A stretch of 64,000 nt of DNA from Synchiropus splendidus. Lineage: Eukaryota; Chordata; Actinopteri; Syngnathiformes; Callionymidae. Below are positions 38,477 through 51,743 of this stretch, piece after piece. Made by a program: the position numbers and the translations under genes. The stretch covers positions 1,116,001 through 1,180,000 of the forward strand of contig NW_026527055.1 in NCBI RefSeq assembly GCF_027744825.2, read 5' to 3'. Every line of letters begins with the position of its first letter. Position 1 is the stretch's first letter. The notes under the pieces were generated by a model. The model made no database searches. It saw nothing but the letters and a program-made list of their open reading frames with translations, and was not told the DNA's origin.

Positions 38477-41400
38477 ATCTCAGCTGTCTGAAGTGTTTTT
38501 CGAAAGTTATCAACATTTTTACCTTTGGCGTTCCGGAATCGACCTTATCTCAGGATGAAAAATCATTTTCTGCATTGTCCCATTAATTTGCAGGGAAGCT
38601 TCAGAACTTGAAATTTTCACCTCCCACTATAGCAGAAAGGGTCTTTCTCGTAGTTGCACATCAAATCTAAGCTGTCTGAAGTGTATTTCAAAAGTTATCA
38701 ACATTTTTATGTTTGGCGTTCCGGAATCGACCTTATCTCAGGCTGAAAACGCATTTTACGCATTGTGCCATAACTTTGCAGGAAAGCTTCAGAAAATGAA
38801 ATTTTCACCTCCCACTATAGCAGAAAGGGTCTTTCTAGTAGTTGCACATATAATCTAAGCTGTCTGAAGTGTTGTTCCAAAGTAATCAACATTTTTACGT
38901 TTGGCGTTTTGGAAACCTCCTAGTCTCAGGCTGAAAACGCGTTTTCTGCATTGTGCCATAACTTCTCAGGGAAGGTTCAGAACATGAAATGTTCACCTCC
39001 CACTATAGCAGAAAGGGTCTTTCTAGTAGTTGCACATCAAATCTAAGCTGTCTGAAGTGTTTTTCCAAAGTTATCAACATTTTTATGTTTGGCGTTCCGG
39101 AACCCACCTCATCTCAAGCTGAAAACGCGTTTTCTGCATAGTGAAATAACTTTGCAGGGAAGCTTCAGAACATGAAAAGTTCACCTCCCACTATAGCAGA
39201 AAGGGTCTTTCTAGTAGTTGCACATCAAATCTAAGCTGTCTGAAGTGTTTTTCGAAAGTTATCAACATTTTTACCTTTGGCGTTCCGGAATCGACCTTAT
39301 CTCAGGATGAAAAATCATTTTCTGCATTGTCCCATAAATTTGCAGGGAAGCTTCAGAACTTGAAATTTTCACCTCCCACTATAGCAGAAAGGGTCTTTCT
39401 CATAGTTGCACATCAAATCTAAGCTGTCTGAAGTGTTTTTCAAAAGTTATGAACATTTTTATGTTTCGCGTCCCGTAATCGACCTTATCTCAGGATGAAA
39501 AATCGTTTTCTGCATTGTCCCATAACTTTCCATGGGAAGCTTCAGAACATGAAATTTTGACCTCCCACTATAGCAGAAAGGGTCTTTCTAGTAGTTGCAC
39601 ATCAAATCTAAGCTGTCTGAAGTGTTTTTCGAAAGTTATCAACATTTTTATGTTTGGCGTTCCGGAATCGACCTTATCTCAGGCTGAAAACGCGTTTTAC
39701 GCATTGTGCCATAACTTTGCAGGGAAGCTTCAGAAAATGAAAATTTCACCTCCCACTATAGCAGAAAGGGTCTTTCTAGTAGTTGCACATTAAATCTAAG
39801 CTGTCAGAAGTGTTGTTCCAAAGTAATCAACATTTTTACGTTTGGCGTTTTGGAAACCACCTTATCTCAGGCTGAAAACGCGTTTTCTGCATTGCGCCAT
39901 AACTTCTCAGGGAAGCTTCAGAACATGAAATGTTCACGTCCCACTATAGCAGAAAGGGTCTTTCTAGTAGTTGCACATCAAATCTAAGCTGTCTGAAGTG
40001 TTTTTCGAAAGTTATCAACATTTTTAAGTTTGGCGTTCCGGAACCCACCTTATCTCAAGCTGAAAACGCGTTTTCTGCATAGTGCCATAACTTTGCAGGG
40101 AAGCTTCAGAACATGAAATGTTCACCTCCCACTATAGCAGAAAGGGTCTTTCTAGTAGTTGCACATCAAATCTAAGCTGTCTGAAGTGTTTTTCCAAAGT
40201 TATCAACATTTTTATGTTTGGCGTTCCGGAACCCACCTTATCTCAGGCTGAAAACGCATTTTCGGCATTGTGCCATAACTTTGCTGGGAAGCTTCAGAAC
40301 ATGAAATTTTCTGGTCCCACTATAGCAGAAAGGGTCTTTCTAGTAATTGCACATCAAATCTAAGCTGTCTGAAGTGTTTTTCGAAAGTTATCAACATTTT
40401 CACGTTTGGCGTTCCGGAATCGACTTTATCTCAGGATGAAAAATCGTTTTCTGCATTGTCCCATAACTTTGCAGGGAAGCTTCAGAACATGAAATTTTCA
40501 CCTCCCACTATAGCAGAAAGGGTCTTTCTCGTTGTTGCACATCAAATCTAAGCTGTCTGAAGTGTTTTTCAAAAGTTATGAACATTTTTATGTTTCGCGT
40601 CCCGTAATCGACCTTATCTCAGGATGAAAAATCGTTTTCTGCATTGTCCCATAACTTTCCATGGGAAGCTTCAGAACATGAAATTTTGACCTCCCACTAT
40701 AGCAGAAAGGGTCTTTCTAGTAGTTGCACATCAAATCTAAGCTGTCTGAAGTGTTTTTCGAAAGTTATCAACATTTTTATGTTTGGCGTTCCGGAATCGA
40801 CCTTATCTCAGGATGAAAAATCGTTTTCTGCATTGTCCCATAACTTTCCATGGGAAGCTTCAGAACATGAAATTTTGACCTCCCACTATAGCAGAAAGGG
40901 TCTTTCTAGTAGTTGCACATCAAATCTAAGCTGTCTGAAGTGTTTTTCGAAAGTTATCAACATTTTCACGTTTGGCGTTCCGGAATCGACTTTATCTCAG
41001 GACGAAAAATCGTTTTCTGCATTGTCCCATAACTTTGCAGGGAAGCTTCAGAACATGAAATTTTCACCTCCCACTATAGCAGAAAGGATCTTTCTAGTAG
41101 TTGCACATCAAATCTAAGCTGTCTGAAGTGTTTTTCGAAAGTTATCAACATTTTTATGTTTGGCGTTCCGGAATCGACCTTATCTCAGGCTGAAAACGCG
41201 TTTTACTCATTGTGCCATAACTTTCCAGGGAAGCTTCAGAAAATGAAATTTTCACCTCCCACTATAGCAGAAAGGGTCTTTCTAGTAGTTGCACATTAAA
41301 TCTAAGCTGTCTGAAGTGTTGTTCCAAAGTAATCAACATTTTTACGTTTGGCGTTTTGGAAACCTCCTTATCTCAGGCTGAAAACGCGTTTTCTGCATTG

Positions 41401-42052
41401 TGCCATAACTTCTCAGGGAAGCTTCAGAACATGAAATGTTCACCTCCCACTATAGCAGAAAGGGTCTTTCTAGTAGTTGCACATCAAATCTAAGCTGTCT
41501 GAAGTGTTTTTCCAAAGTTATCAACATTTTTATGTTTGGCGTTCCGGAACCCACCTTATCTCAAGCTGAAAACGCGTTTTCTGCATAGTGCCATAACTTT
41601 GCAGGGAAGCTTCAGAACATGAAATGTTCACCTCCCACTATAGCAGAAAGGGTCTTTCTAGTAGTTGCACATCAAATCTAAGCTGTCTGAAGTGTTTTTC
41701 GAAAGTTATCAACATTTTCACGTTTGGCGTTCCGGAATCGACTTTATCTCAGGGTGAAAAATCGTTTTCTGCATTGTCCCATAACTTTGCAGGGAAGCTT
41801 CAGAACATGAAATTTTCACCTCCCACTATAGCAGAAAAGGTCTTTCTCGTTGTTGCACATCAAATCTAAGCTGTCTGAAGTGTTTTTCGAAAGTTATGAA
41901 CATTTTTATGTTTCGCGTTCCGTAATCGACCTTATCTCAGGATGAAAAATCGTTTTCTGCATTGTCCCATAACTTTCCATGGGAAGCTTCAGAACATGAA
42001 ATTTTGACCTCCCACTATAGCAGAAAGGGTCTTTCTAGTAGTTGCACATCAA
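38477..42052. repeat. 3,576-bp higher-order repeat unit, copy 2
   Basis: This copy directly abuts the first. Just after it, position 42053 onwards reads ATCTAAGCTG where a third unit would read ATCTCAGCTG, so the exact repetition ends there. The four bases beyond 19 x 188 come from one-base-longer monomers carrying TTTCCATGGGAAGC. The near-perfect identity implies a very recent duplication, or an assembly artefact. Confidence 0.92.
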
Positions 42053-42249
42053 ATCTAAGCTGTCTGAAGTGTTTTTCGAAAGTTATCAACATTTTTATGT
42101 TTGGCATTCCGGAATCGACCTTATCTCAGGATGAAAAATCATTTTCTGCATTGTCCCATAAATTTGCAGGGAAGCTTCAGACCTTGAAATTTTCACCTCC
42201 CACTATAGCAGAAAGGGTCTTTCTCGTAGTTGCACATCAAATCTAAGCT

Positions 42250-43400
42250 GTCTGAAGTGTTTTTCAAAAGTTATGAACATTTTTATGTTTCGCGTCCCGT
42301 AATCGACCTTATCTCAGGATGAAAAATCGGTTTCTGCATTGTCCCATAACTTTCCATGGGAAGCTTCAGAACATGAAATTTTGACCTCCCACTATAGCAG
42401 AAAGGGTCTTTCTAGTAGTTGCACATCAAATCTAAGCTGTCTGAAGTGTTTTTCGAAAGTTATCAACATTTTTATGTTTGGCGTTCCGGAATCGACCTTA
42501 TCTCAGGCTGAAAACGCGTTTTACGCATTGTGCCATAACTTTGCAGGGAAGCTTCAGAAAATGAAAATTTCACCTCCCACTATAGCAGAAAGGGTCTTTC
42601 TAGTAGTTGCACATTAAATCTAAGCTGTCAGAAGTGTTGTTCCAAAGTAATCAACATTTTTACGTTTGGCGTTTTGGAAACCACCTTATCTCAGGCTGAA
42701 AACGCGTTTTCTGCATTGCGCCATAACTTCTCAGGGAAGCTTCAGAACATGAAATGTTCACGTCCCACTATAGCAGAAAGGGTCTTTCTAGTAGCTGCAC
42801 ATCAAATCTAAGCTGTCTGAAGTGTTTTTCGAAAGTTATCAAAATTTTTAAGTTTGGCGTTCCGGAACCCACCTTATCTCAAGCTGAAAACGCGTTTTCT
42901 GCATAGTGCCATAACTTTGCAGGGAAGCTTCAGAACATGAAATGTTCACCTCCCACTATAGCAGAAAGGGTCTTTCTAGTAGTTGCACATCAAATCTAAG
43001 CTGTCTGAAGTGTTTTTCCAAAGTTATCAACATTTTTATGTTTGGCGTTCCGGAACCCACCTTATCTCAGGCTGAAAACGCATTTTCGGCATTGTGCCAT
43101 AACTTTGCTGGGAAGCTTCAGAACATGAAATTTTCTGGTCCCACTATAGCAGAAAGGGTCTTTCTAGTAATTGCACATCAAATCTAAGCTGTCTGAAGTG
43201 TTTTTCGAAAGTTATCAACATCTTCACGTTTGGCGTTCCGGAATCGACTTTATCTCAGGATGAAAAATCGTTTTCTGCATTGTCCCATAACTTTGCAGGG
43301 AAGCTTCAGAACATGAAATTTTCACCTCCCACTAAAGCAGAAAGGGTCTTTCTCGTTGTTGCACATCAAATCTAAGCTGTCTGAAGTGTTTTTCGAAAGT
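42250..43400. repeat. Partial third copy of the 3,576-bp unit
   Basis: About 42.25-43.4 kb repeats 39.43-40.57 kb (and 35.85-37.0 kb) at an offset of 2,824 bp, 15 monomers plus four bases. Shared monomers include AAAATGAAAATTTCACC, CTGTCAGAAGTGTTG and TTTCTGGTCCCACTATAG. Small differences exist: GATGAAAAATCGGTTTCTG at about 42.32 kb, ATCTTCACG at about 43.22 kb and CACTAAAGCAG at about 43.33 kb. This copy is slightly older or has drifted. Confidence 0.85.
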
Positions 43401-43939
43401 TATGAACATTTTTATGTTTCGCGTTCCGTAATCGACCTTATCTCAGGATGAAAAATCGTTTTCTGCATTGTCCCATAACTTTCCATGGGAAGCTTCAGAA
43501 AATGAAATTTTCACCTCCCACTATAGCAGAAACGGTCTTTCTAGTAGTTGCACATTAAATCTAAGCTCTCAGAAGTGTTGTTCCAAAGTAATCAACATTT
43601 TTACGTTTGGCGTTTTGGAAACCACCTTATCTCAGGCTGAAAACGCGTTTTCTGCATTGCGCCATAACTTCTCAGGGAAGCTTCAGAACATGAAATGTTC
43701 ACGTCCCACTATAGCAGAAAGGGTCTTTCTAGTAGTTGCACATCAAATCTAAGCTGTCTGAAGTGTTTTTCCAAAGTTATCAACATTTTTATGTTTGGCA
43801 TTCCGGAATCGACCTTATCTCAGGCTGAAAACGCGTTTTACGCATTGTGCCATAACTTTGCAGGGAAGCTTCAGAAAATGAAATTTTCACCTCCCACTAT
43901 AGCAGAAAGGGTCTTTCTAGTAGTTGCACATTAAATCTA

Positions 43940-46390
43940 AGCTGTCAGAAGTGTTGTTCCAAAGTAATCAACATTTTTAAGTTTGGCGTTTTGGAAACCA
44001 CCTTATCTCAGGCTGAAAACGCGTTTTCTGCATTGTGCCATAACTTGTCAGGGAAGCTTCAGAACATGCAATTTTCACCTCCCACTATAGCAGAAAGGGT
44101 CTTTCTAGTAGTTGCACATCAAATCTAAGCTGTCTGAAGTGTTTTTCGAAAGTTATCAACATTTTTATGTTTGGCGTTCCGGAATCGACCTTATCTCAGG
44201 CTGAAAACGCGTTTTCTGCATTGTGCCATAACTTCTCAGGGAAGATTCAGAACATGAAATGTTCACCTCCCACTATAGCAGAAAGGGTCTTTCTAGTAGT
44301 TGCACATCAAATCTAAGCTGTCTGAAATGTTTTTCCAAAGTTATCAACATTTTTATGTTTGGCGTTCCGGAACCCACCTTATCTCAGGCTGAAAACGCGT
44401 TTTCGGCATTGTGCCATAACTTTGCAGGGAAGCTTCAGAAAATGAAATTTTCACCTCCCACTATAGCAGAAAGGGTCTTTCTAGTAGTTGCACATTAAAT
44501 CTAAGCTGTCAGAAGTGTTGTTCCAAAGTAATCAACATTTTTAAGTTTGGCGTTTTGGAAACCACCTTATCTCAGGATGAAAAATCGTTTTCTGCATTGT
44601 CCCATAACTTTGCAGGGAAGCTTCAGAACATGAAATTTTCACGTCCCACTATAGCAGAAAGGGTCTTTCTAGTATTTGCACATCAAATATAAGCTGTCTG
44701 AAGTGTTTTTCGAAAGTTATCAACATTTTTATGTTTGGCGTTCCGGGATCGACCTTATCTCAAGCTGAAAACGCGTTTTCTGCATTGTACCATAACTTTG
44801 CAGGGAAGCTTCCGAACATGAAATGTTCACCTCCCACCATAGCAGAAACGGTCTTTCTAGTAGTTGCACATCAAATCTAAGCTGTCTGAAGTGTTTTTCC
44901 AAAGTTATCAACATTTTTATGTTTGGCGTTCCGGAACCCACCTTATCTCAGGCTGAAAACACGTTTTCGGCATTGTGCCATAACTTTGCTGGGAAGCTTC
45001 AGAACATGAAATTTTCACGTCCCACTATAGCAAAAAGGGTCTTTTTAGTAGTTGCACATCAAATCTAAGCTGTCTGAAATGTTTTTCCAAAGTTATCAAC
45101 ATTTTTATGTTTGGCGTTCCGGAACCCACCTTATCTCAGGCTGAAAACGCGTTTTCGGCATTGTGCCATAACTTTGCAGGGAAGCTTCAGAAAATGAAAT
45201 TTTCACCTCCCACTATAGCAGAAAGGGTCTTTCTAGTAGTTGCACATTAAATCTAAGCTGTCAGAAGTGTTGTTCCAAAGTAATCAACATTTTTAAGTTT
45301 GGCGTTTTGGAAACCACCTTATCTCAGGCTGAAAACGCGTTTTCTGCATTGTGCCATAACTTGTCAGGGAAGCTTCAGAACATGAAATTTTCACCTCCCA
45401 CTATAGCAGAAAGGGTCTTTCTAGTAGTTGCACATCAAATCTAAGCTGTCTGAAGTGTTTTTCGAAAGTTATCAACATTTTTATGTTTGGCGTTCCGGAA
45501 TCGACCTTATCTCAGGCTGAAAACGCGTTTTCTGCATTGTGCCATAACTTCTCAGGGAAGATTCAGAACATGAAATGTTCACCTCCCACTATAGCAGAAA
45601 GGGTCTTTCTAGTAGTTGCACATCAAATCTAAGCTGTCTGAAATGTTTTTCCAAAGTTATCAACATTTTTATGTTTGGCGTTCCGGAACCCACCTTATCT
45701 CAGGCTGAAAACGCGTTTTCGGCATTGTGCCATAACTTTGCTGGGAAGCTTCCGAACATGAAATTTTCACGTCCCACTATAGCAAAAAGGGTCTTTCTAG
45801 TAGTTGCACATCAAATCTATGCTGTCTGAAGTGTTTTTCGAAAGTTATCAACATTTTTATGTTTGGCTTTCCGGAATCGACCTTATCTCAGGATGAAAAA
45901 TCGTTTTCTGCATTGTCCCATAACTTTGCAGGGAAGCTTCAGAACATGAAATTTTCACGTCCCACTATAGCAGAAAGGGTCTTTCTAGTATTTGCACATC
46001 AAATCTAAGCTGTCTGAAGTGTTTTTCGAAAGTTATCAACATTTTTATGTTTGGCGTTCCGGGATCGACCTTATCTCAAGCTGAAAACGCGTTTTCTGCA
46101 TTGTACCATAACTTTGCAGGGAAGCTTCCGAACATGAAATGTTCACCTCCCACCATAGCAGAAACGGTCTTTCTAGTAGTTGCACATCAAATCTAAGCTG
46201 TCTGAAGTGTTTTTCCAAAGTTATCAACATTTTTATGTTTGGCGTTCCGGAACCCACCTTATCTCAGGCTGAAAACACGTTTTCGGCATTGTGCCATAAC
46301 TTTGCTGGGAAGCTTCAGAACATGAAATTTTCACGTCCCACTATAGCAAAAAGGGTCTTTTTAGTAGTTGCACATCAAATCTAAGCTGTC
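43940..46390. repeat. 7-monomer higher-order repeat (1,316 bp)
   Basis: CATAACTTGTCAGGGAAGC at 44038 recurs at 45354. The CCGGGATCGACC, CATTGTACCATAAC and CACCATAGCAGAAACGG series at about 44.74-44.85 kb recurs at about 46.06-46.17 kb. All offsets are 1,316 bp (7 x 188). AGCAAAAAGGG is a private variant found in this block. Confidence 0.85.
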
Positions 46391-47499
46391 TGAAGTGTTT
46401 TTCGAAAGTTATCAACATTTTTATGTTTGGCGTTCCGGAATCGACCTTATCTCTGGATGAAAAATCGTTTTCTGCATTGTCCCATAACTTTGCAGGGAAG
46501 CTTCAGAACATGAAATTTTCACGTCCCACTATAGCAGAAAGGGTCTTTCCAGTATTTGCACATCAAATCTAAGCTGTCTGAAGTGTTTTTCGAAAGTTAT
46601 CAACATTTTTATGTTTGGCGTTCCGGAACCCACGTTATCACAAGCTGAAAACGCGTTTTCTGCATTGTGCCATAACTTTGCAGGGAAGCTTCAGAACATG
46701 AAATTTTCAGGTCCCACTATAGCAGAAAGGGTCTTTCTAGTAGTTGCACATCAAATCTAAGCTATCTGAAGTGTTTTTCGAAAGTTCTGAACATTTTTAT
46801 GTTTCGCGTTCCATAATCGACCAAATCTCAGGATGAAAAATCGTTTTCTGCATTGTCCCATAACTTTCCATGGGAAGCTTCAGATCATGAAATTTTGACC
46901 TCCCACTATAGCAGAAAGGGTCTTTCTAGTAGTTGCACATCAAATCTAAGCTGTCTGAAGTGTTTTTCGAAACTTATCAACGTTTTTATGTTTGGCGTTC
47001 CGGAACCCACCTTATCTCAGGCTGAAAACGCGTTTTACGCATTGTGCCATAACTTTGCAGGGAAGCTTCAGAAAATGAAAATTTCACCTCCCACTATAGC
47101 AGAAAGGGTCTTTCTAGTAGTTGCACATTAAATCTAAGCTGTCAGAAGTGTTGTTCCAAAGTAATCAACATTTTTACGTTTGCCGTCTTGGAAACCACCT
47201 TATCTCAGGCTGAATACGCATTTTCTGCATTGTGCCATAACTTCTCAGGGAAGCTTCAGAACATGAAATGTTCACCTCGCACTATAGTAGAAAGGGTCTT
47301 TCTAGTAGTTGCACATCAAATCGAAGCTGTCTGAAGTGTTTTTCCAAAGTTATCAACATTTTTATGTTTGGCGTTCCGGAACCCACCTTATCTCAGGCTG
47401 AAAACGCGTTTTCGGCATTGTGCCATAACTTTGCTGGGAAGCTTCAGAACATGAAATTTTCACGTCCCACTATAGCAGAAAGGGTCTTTCTACTAGCTG

Positions 47500-50400
47500 C
47501 ACATCAAATCTATGCTGTCTGAAGTGTTTTTCGAAAGTTATCAACATTTTTACCTTTGGCGTTCCGGAATCGACCTTATCTCAGGATGAAAAATCGTTTT
47601 CTGCATTGTCCCATAACTTTGCAGGGAAGATTCAGAACATGAAATTTTCACCTCCCACTATAGCAGAAAGGGTCTTTCTAGTATTTGCACATCAAATCTA
47701 AGCTGTCTGAAGTGTTTTTCGAAAGTTATCAACATTTTTATGTTTGGCGTTCCGGAACTCACCTTATCTCAAGCTGAAAACGCGTTTTCTGCATTGTGCC
47801 ATAACTTTGCAGGGAAGCTTCAGAACATGAAATGTTCACCTCCCACTATAGCAGAAAGGGTCTTTCTAGTAGTTGCACATCAAATCTAAGCTGTCTGAAG
47901 TGTTTTTCCAAAGTTATCAACATTTTTATGTTTGGCGTTCCGGAACCCACCTTGTCTCAGGCTGAAAACGCGTTTTCTGCATTGTGCCATAACTTTGAAG
48001 GAAAGCTTCAGAACATGAAATTTTAACCACCCACTGTAGCAGAAAGGCTCTTTCTAGTAGTTGCACATCATATCTAAGCTGTCTGAAGTGTTTTTCCAAA
48101 GTTATCAACATTTTTATGTTTGGTGTTCCGGAACCCACCTTATCTAAGGCTGAAAACGCGTTTTCTGCATTGTTCCTTAACTTTGCAGGGAAGCATCAGA
48201 ACATGAAATTTTCAGCTCCCACTATAGCAGAAAGGGTCTTTCTAGTAGTTGCACTTCAAATATAAGCTGTCTGAAGTGTTTTTCCAAAGCTATCAACATT
48301 TTTATGTTTGGCGTTCCGGAACCCACCTTATCTCAGGCTGAAAACGCGTTTTCTGCATTATCCCATAACTTTGCAGGGAAGCTTCAGAACATGAAATTTT
48401 CACTTCCCACTATATCAGAAAGGGTCTTTGTAGTAGTTGCACATCAAATCTAAGCTGTCTGAAGTGTTTTTCCAATGTTATCAACATTTTTATATTTGGC
48501 GTTCCGGAACCCACCTTATCTCAGGCTGAAAACGCGTTTTCGGCATTGTGCCATAACTTTGCTGGGAAGCTTCAGAACATGAAATTTTCACGTCCCACTA
48601 TAGCAGAAAGGGTCTTTCTACTAGTTGCACATCAAATCTATGCTGTCTGAAGTGTTTTTCGAAAGTTATCAACATTTTTACCTTTGGCGTTCCGGAATCG
48701 ACCTTATCTCAGGATGAAAAATCGTTTTCTGCATTGTCCCATAACTTTACAGGGAAGATTCAGAACATGAAATTTTCACCTCCCACTATAGCAGAAAGGG
48801 TCTTTCTAGTATTTGCACATCAAATCTAAGCTGTCTGAAGTGTTTTTCGAAAGTTATCAACATTTTTATGTTTGGCGTTCCGGAACTCACCTTATCTCAA
48901 GCTGAAAACGCGTTTTCTGCATTGTGCCATAACTTTGCAGGGAAGCTTCAGAAAATGAAATGTTCACCTCCCACTATAGCAGAAAGGGTCTTTCTAGTAG
49001 TTGCACATCAAATCTAAGCTGTCTGAAGTGTTTTTCCAAAGTTATCAACATTTTTATGTTTGGCGTTCCGGAACCCACCTTGTCTCAGGATGAAAAATCG
49101 TTTTCTGCATTGTCCCATAACTTTGCAGGGAAGATTCAGAACATGAAATTTTCACCTCCCACTATAGCAGAAAGGGTCTTTCTAGTATTTGCACATCAAA
49201 TCTAAGCTGTCTGAAGTGTTTTTCGAAAGTTATCAACATTTTTATGTTTGGCGTTCCGGAACTCACCTTATCTCAAGCTGAAAACGCGTTTTCTGCATTG
49301 TGCCATAACTTTGCAGGGAAGCTTCAGAACATGAAATGTTCACCTCCCACTATAGCAGAAAGGGTCTTTCTAGTAGTTGCACATCAAATCTAAGCTGTCT
49401 GAAGTGTTTTTCCAAAGTTATCAACATTTTTATGTTTGGCGTTCCGGAACCCACCTTGTCTCAGGCTGAAAACGCGTTTTCTGCATTGTGCCATAACTTT
49501 GAAGGAAAGCTTCAGAACATGAAATTTTAACCACCCACTGTAGCAGAAAGGCTCTTTCTAGTAGTTGCACATCATATCTAAGCTGTCTGAAGTGTTTTTC
49601 CAAAGTTATCAACATTTTTATGTTTGGTGTTCCGGAACCCACCTTATCTAAGGCTGAAAACGCGTTTTCTGCATTGTTCCTTAACTTTGCAGGGAAGCAT
49701 CAGAACATGAAATTTTCAGCTCCCACTATAGCAGAAAGGGTCTTTCTAGTAGTTGCACTTCAAATATAAGCTGTCTGAAGTGTTTTTCCAAAGCTATCAA
49801 CATTTTTATGTTTGGCGTTCCGGAACCCACCTTATCTCAGGCTGAAAACGCGTTTTCTGCATTATCCCATAACTTTGCAGGGAAGCTTCAGAACATGAAA
49901 TTTTCACTTCCCACTATATCAGAAAGGGTCTTTGTAGTAGTTGCACATCAAATCTAAGCTGTCTGAAGTGTTTTTCCAATGTTATCAACATTTTTATATT
50001 TGGCGTTCCGGAACCCACCTTATCTCAGGCTGAAAACGCGTTTTCGGCATTGTGCCATAACTTTGCTGGGAAGCTTCAGAACATGAAATTTTCACGTCCC
50101 ACTATAGCAGAAAGGGTCTTTCTACTAGTTGCACATCAAATCTATGCTGTCTGAAGTGTTTTTCGAAAGTTATCAACATTTTTACCTTTGGCGTTCCGGA
50201 ATCGACCTTATCTCAGGATGAAAAATCGTTTTCTGCATTGTCCCATAACTTTACAGGGAAGATTCAGAACATGAAATTTTCACCTCCCACTATAGCAGAA
50301 AGGGTCTTTCTAGTATTTGCACATCAAATCTAAGCTGTCTGAAGTGTTTTTCGAAAGTTATCAACATTTTTATGTTTGGCGTTCCGGAACTCACCTTATC

Positions 50401-51716
50401 TCAAGCTGAAAACGCGTTTTCTGCATTGTGCCATAACTTTGCAGGGAAGCTTCAGAAAATGAAATGTTCACCTCCCACTATAGCAGAAAGGGTCTTTCTA
50501 GTAGTTGCACATCAAATCTAAGCTGTCTGAAGTGTTTTTCCAAAGTTATCAACATTTTTATGTTTGGCGTTCCGGAACCCACCTTGTCTCAGGCTGAAAA
50601 CGCGTTTTCTGCATTGTGCCATAACTTTGAAGCAAAGCTTCAGAACATGAAATTTTAACCACCCACTGTAGCAGAAAGGCTCTTTCTAGTAGTTGCACAT
50701 CATATCTAAGCTGTCTGAAGTGTTTTTCCAAAGTTACCAACATTTTTATGTTTGGTGTTCCGGAACCCACCTTATCTAAGGCTGAAAACGCGTTTTCTGC
50801 ATTGTTCCTTAACTTTGCAGGGAAGCATCAGAACATGAAATTTTCAGCTCCCACTATAGCAGAAAGGGTCTTTCTAGTAGTTGCACTTCAAATATAAGCT
50901 GTCTGAAGTGTTTTTCCAAAGCTATCAACATTTTTATGTTTGGCGTTCCGGAACCCACCTTATCTCAGGCTGAAAACGCGTTTTCTGCTTTATCCCATAA
51001 CTTTGCAGGGAAGCTTCAGAACATGAAATTTTCACTTCCCACTATATCAGAAAGGGTCTTTGTAGTAGGTGCACATCAAATCTATGCTGTCTGAAGTGTT
51101 TTTCGAAAGTTATCAACATTTTTACCTTTGGCGTTCCGGAATCGACCTTATCTCAGGATGAAAAATCGTTTTCTGCATTGTCCCATGACTTTGCAGGGAA
51201 GATTCAGAACATGAAATTTTCACCTCCCACTATAGCAGAAAGGGTCTTTCTAGTATTTGCACATCAAATCTAAGCTGTCTGAAGTGTTTTTCGAAAGTTA
51301 TCAACATTTTTATGTTTGGCGTTCCGGAACTCACCTTATCTCAAGCTGAAAACGCGTTTTCTGCATTGTGCCATAACTTTGCAGGGAAGCTTCAGAACAT
51401 GAAATGTTCACCTCCCACTATAGCAGAAAGGGTCTTTCTAGTAGTTGCACATCAAATCTAAGCTGTCTGAAGTGTTTTTCCAAAGTTATCAACATTTTTA
51501 TGTTTCGCGTTCCGGAACCCACCTTGTCTCAGGGTGAAAACGCGTTTTCTGCATTGTGCCATAACTTTGAAGGAAAGCTTCAGAACATGAAATTTTAACC
51601 ACCCACTGTAGCAGAAAGGCTCTTTCTAGTAGTTGCACATCATATCTAAGCTTTCTGAAGTGTTTTTCCATAGTTACCAACATTTTTATGTTTGGTGTTC
51701 CGGAACCCACCTTATC
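47500..51716. repeat. 8-monomer higher-order repeat (1,504 bp)
   Basis: CTTATCTAAGGCTG with CATTGTTCCTTAAC occurs at 48139 and 49643 (offset 1,504 bp, 8 x 188), then at 50771 (offset 1,128 bp, six units). Other markers are CACCCACTGTAGCAG, ATCATATCTAAG, CACTATATCAGAAAGG and GTTTGCACATC-type ends. The last repeat is cut by the transposon at the same TAAGGC position. Its missing half continues at 54279. Confidence 0.88.
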
Positions 51717-51719
51717 TCA
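51717..51719. other. Target-site duplication, left copy (TCA)
   Basis: The left flank ends CTTATC-TCA and the right flank begins TAA-GGCTG. Joining CTTATC, one 3-bp copy and GGCTG restores a normal monomer start. Uninterrupted relatives at 48139, 49643 and 50771 read CTTATCTAAGGCTG, so the original target was probably TAA. TAA fits the TWA preference of PIF/Harbinger elements. The left copy differs by one base, presumably by later mutation. Confidence 0.7.
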
Positions 51720-51743
51720 CTGTACGTACAGACCAAACGCGAC
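51720..51743 (+). repeat. Left terminal inverted repeat of transposon
   Basis: The left end reads CTGTACGTACAGACCAAACG then CGAC. Compared with the reverse complement of the right end (AGGTACGTACACACCGAACG then CGAC), 20 of 24 positions match. Mismatches fall at positions 1, 2, 12 and 16. The central GTACGTAC is itself a palindrome. The similarity fades after the CGAC. Confidence 0.85.

Larger units (their letters stand above)
1..51716. repeat. 188-bp satellite DNA array, left segment
   Basis: The stretch consists of head-to-tail monomers of about 188 bp, all in one orientation, roughly 275 units. Fixed landmarks recur in each unit in the same order: TTATCTCAGGCTG, GAAAACGCGTTTTC, CATAACTTTGCAGGG, AAGCTTCAGAACATGAAA, CTCCCACTATAGCAG, AAAGGGTCTTTCTAGTAG, TTGCACATCAAATCTAAG, TGTCTGAAGTGTTTTTC, TTATCAACATTTTTATG and TTTGGCGTTCCGGAA. 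Starts at 1, 189 and 377 show the exact 188-bp step. Over the whole segment the phase drifts by only about ten bases, so indels are rare and most differences are substitutions. No gene, RNA gene or second mobile element was found inside it. Such arrays in animals usually form centromeric or pericentromeric heterochromatin; that role is inferred here. I do not recognise the family by name. Confidence 0.97.

Noticed and set aside
1..51716. Hundreds of 60-95 codon open frames on both strands as a small-protein family
   Set aside because: They recur once per monomer on both strands at once and follow the 188-bp period. Stops and frameshifts vary freely among units.
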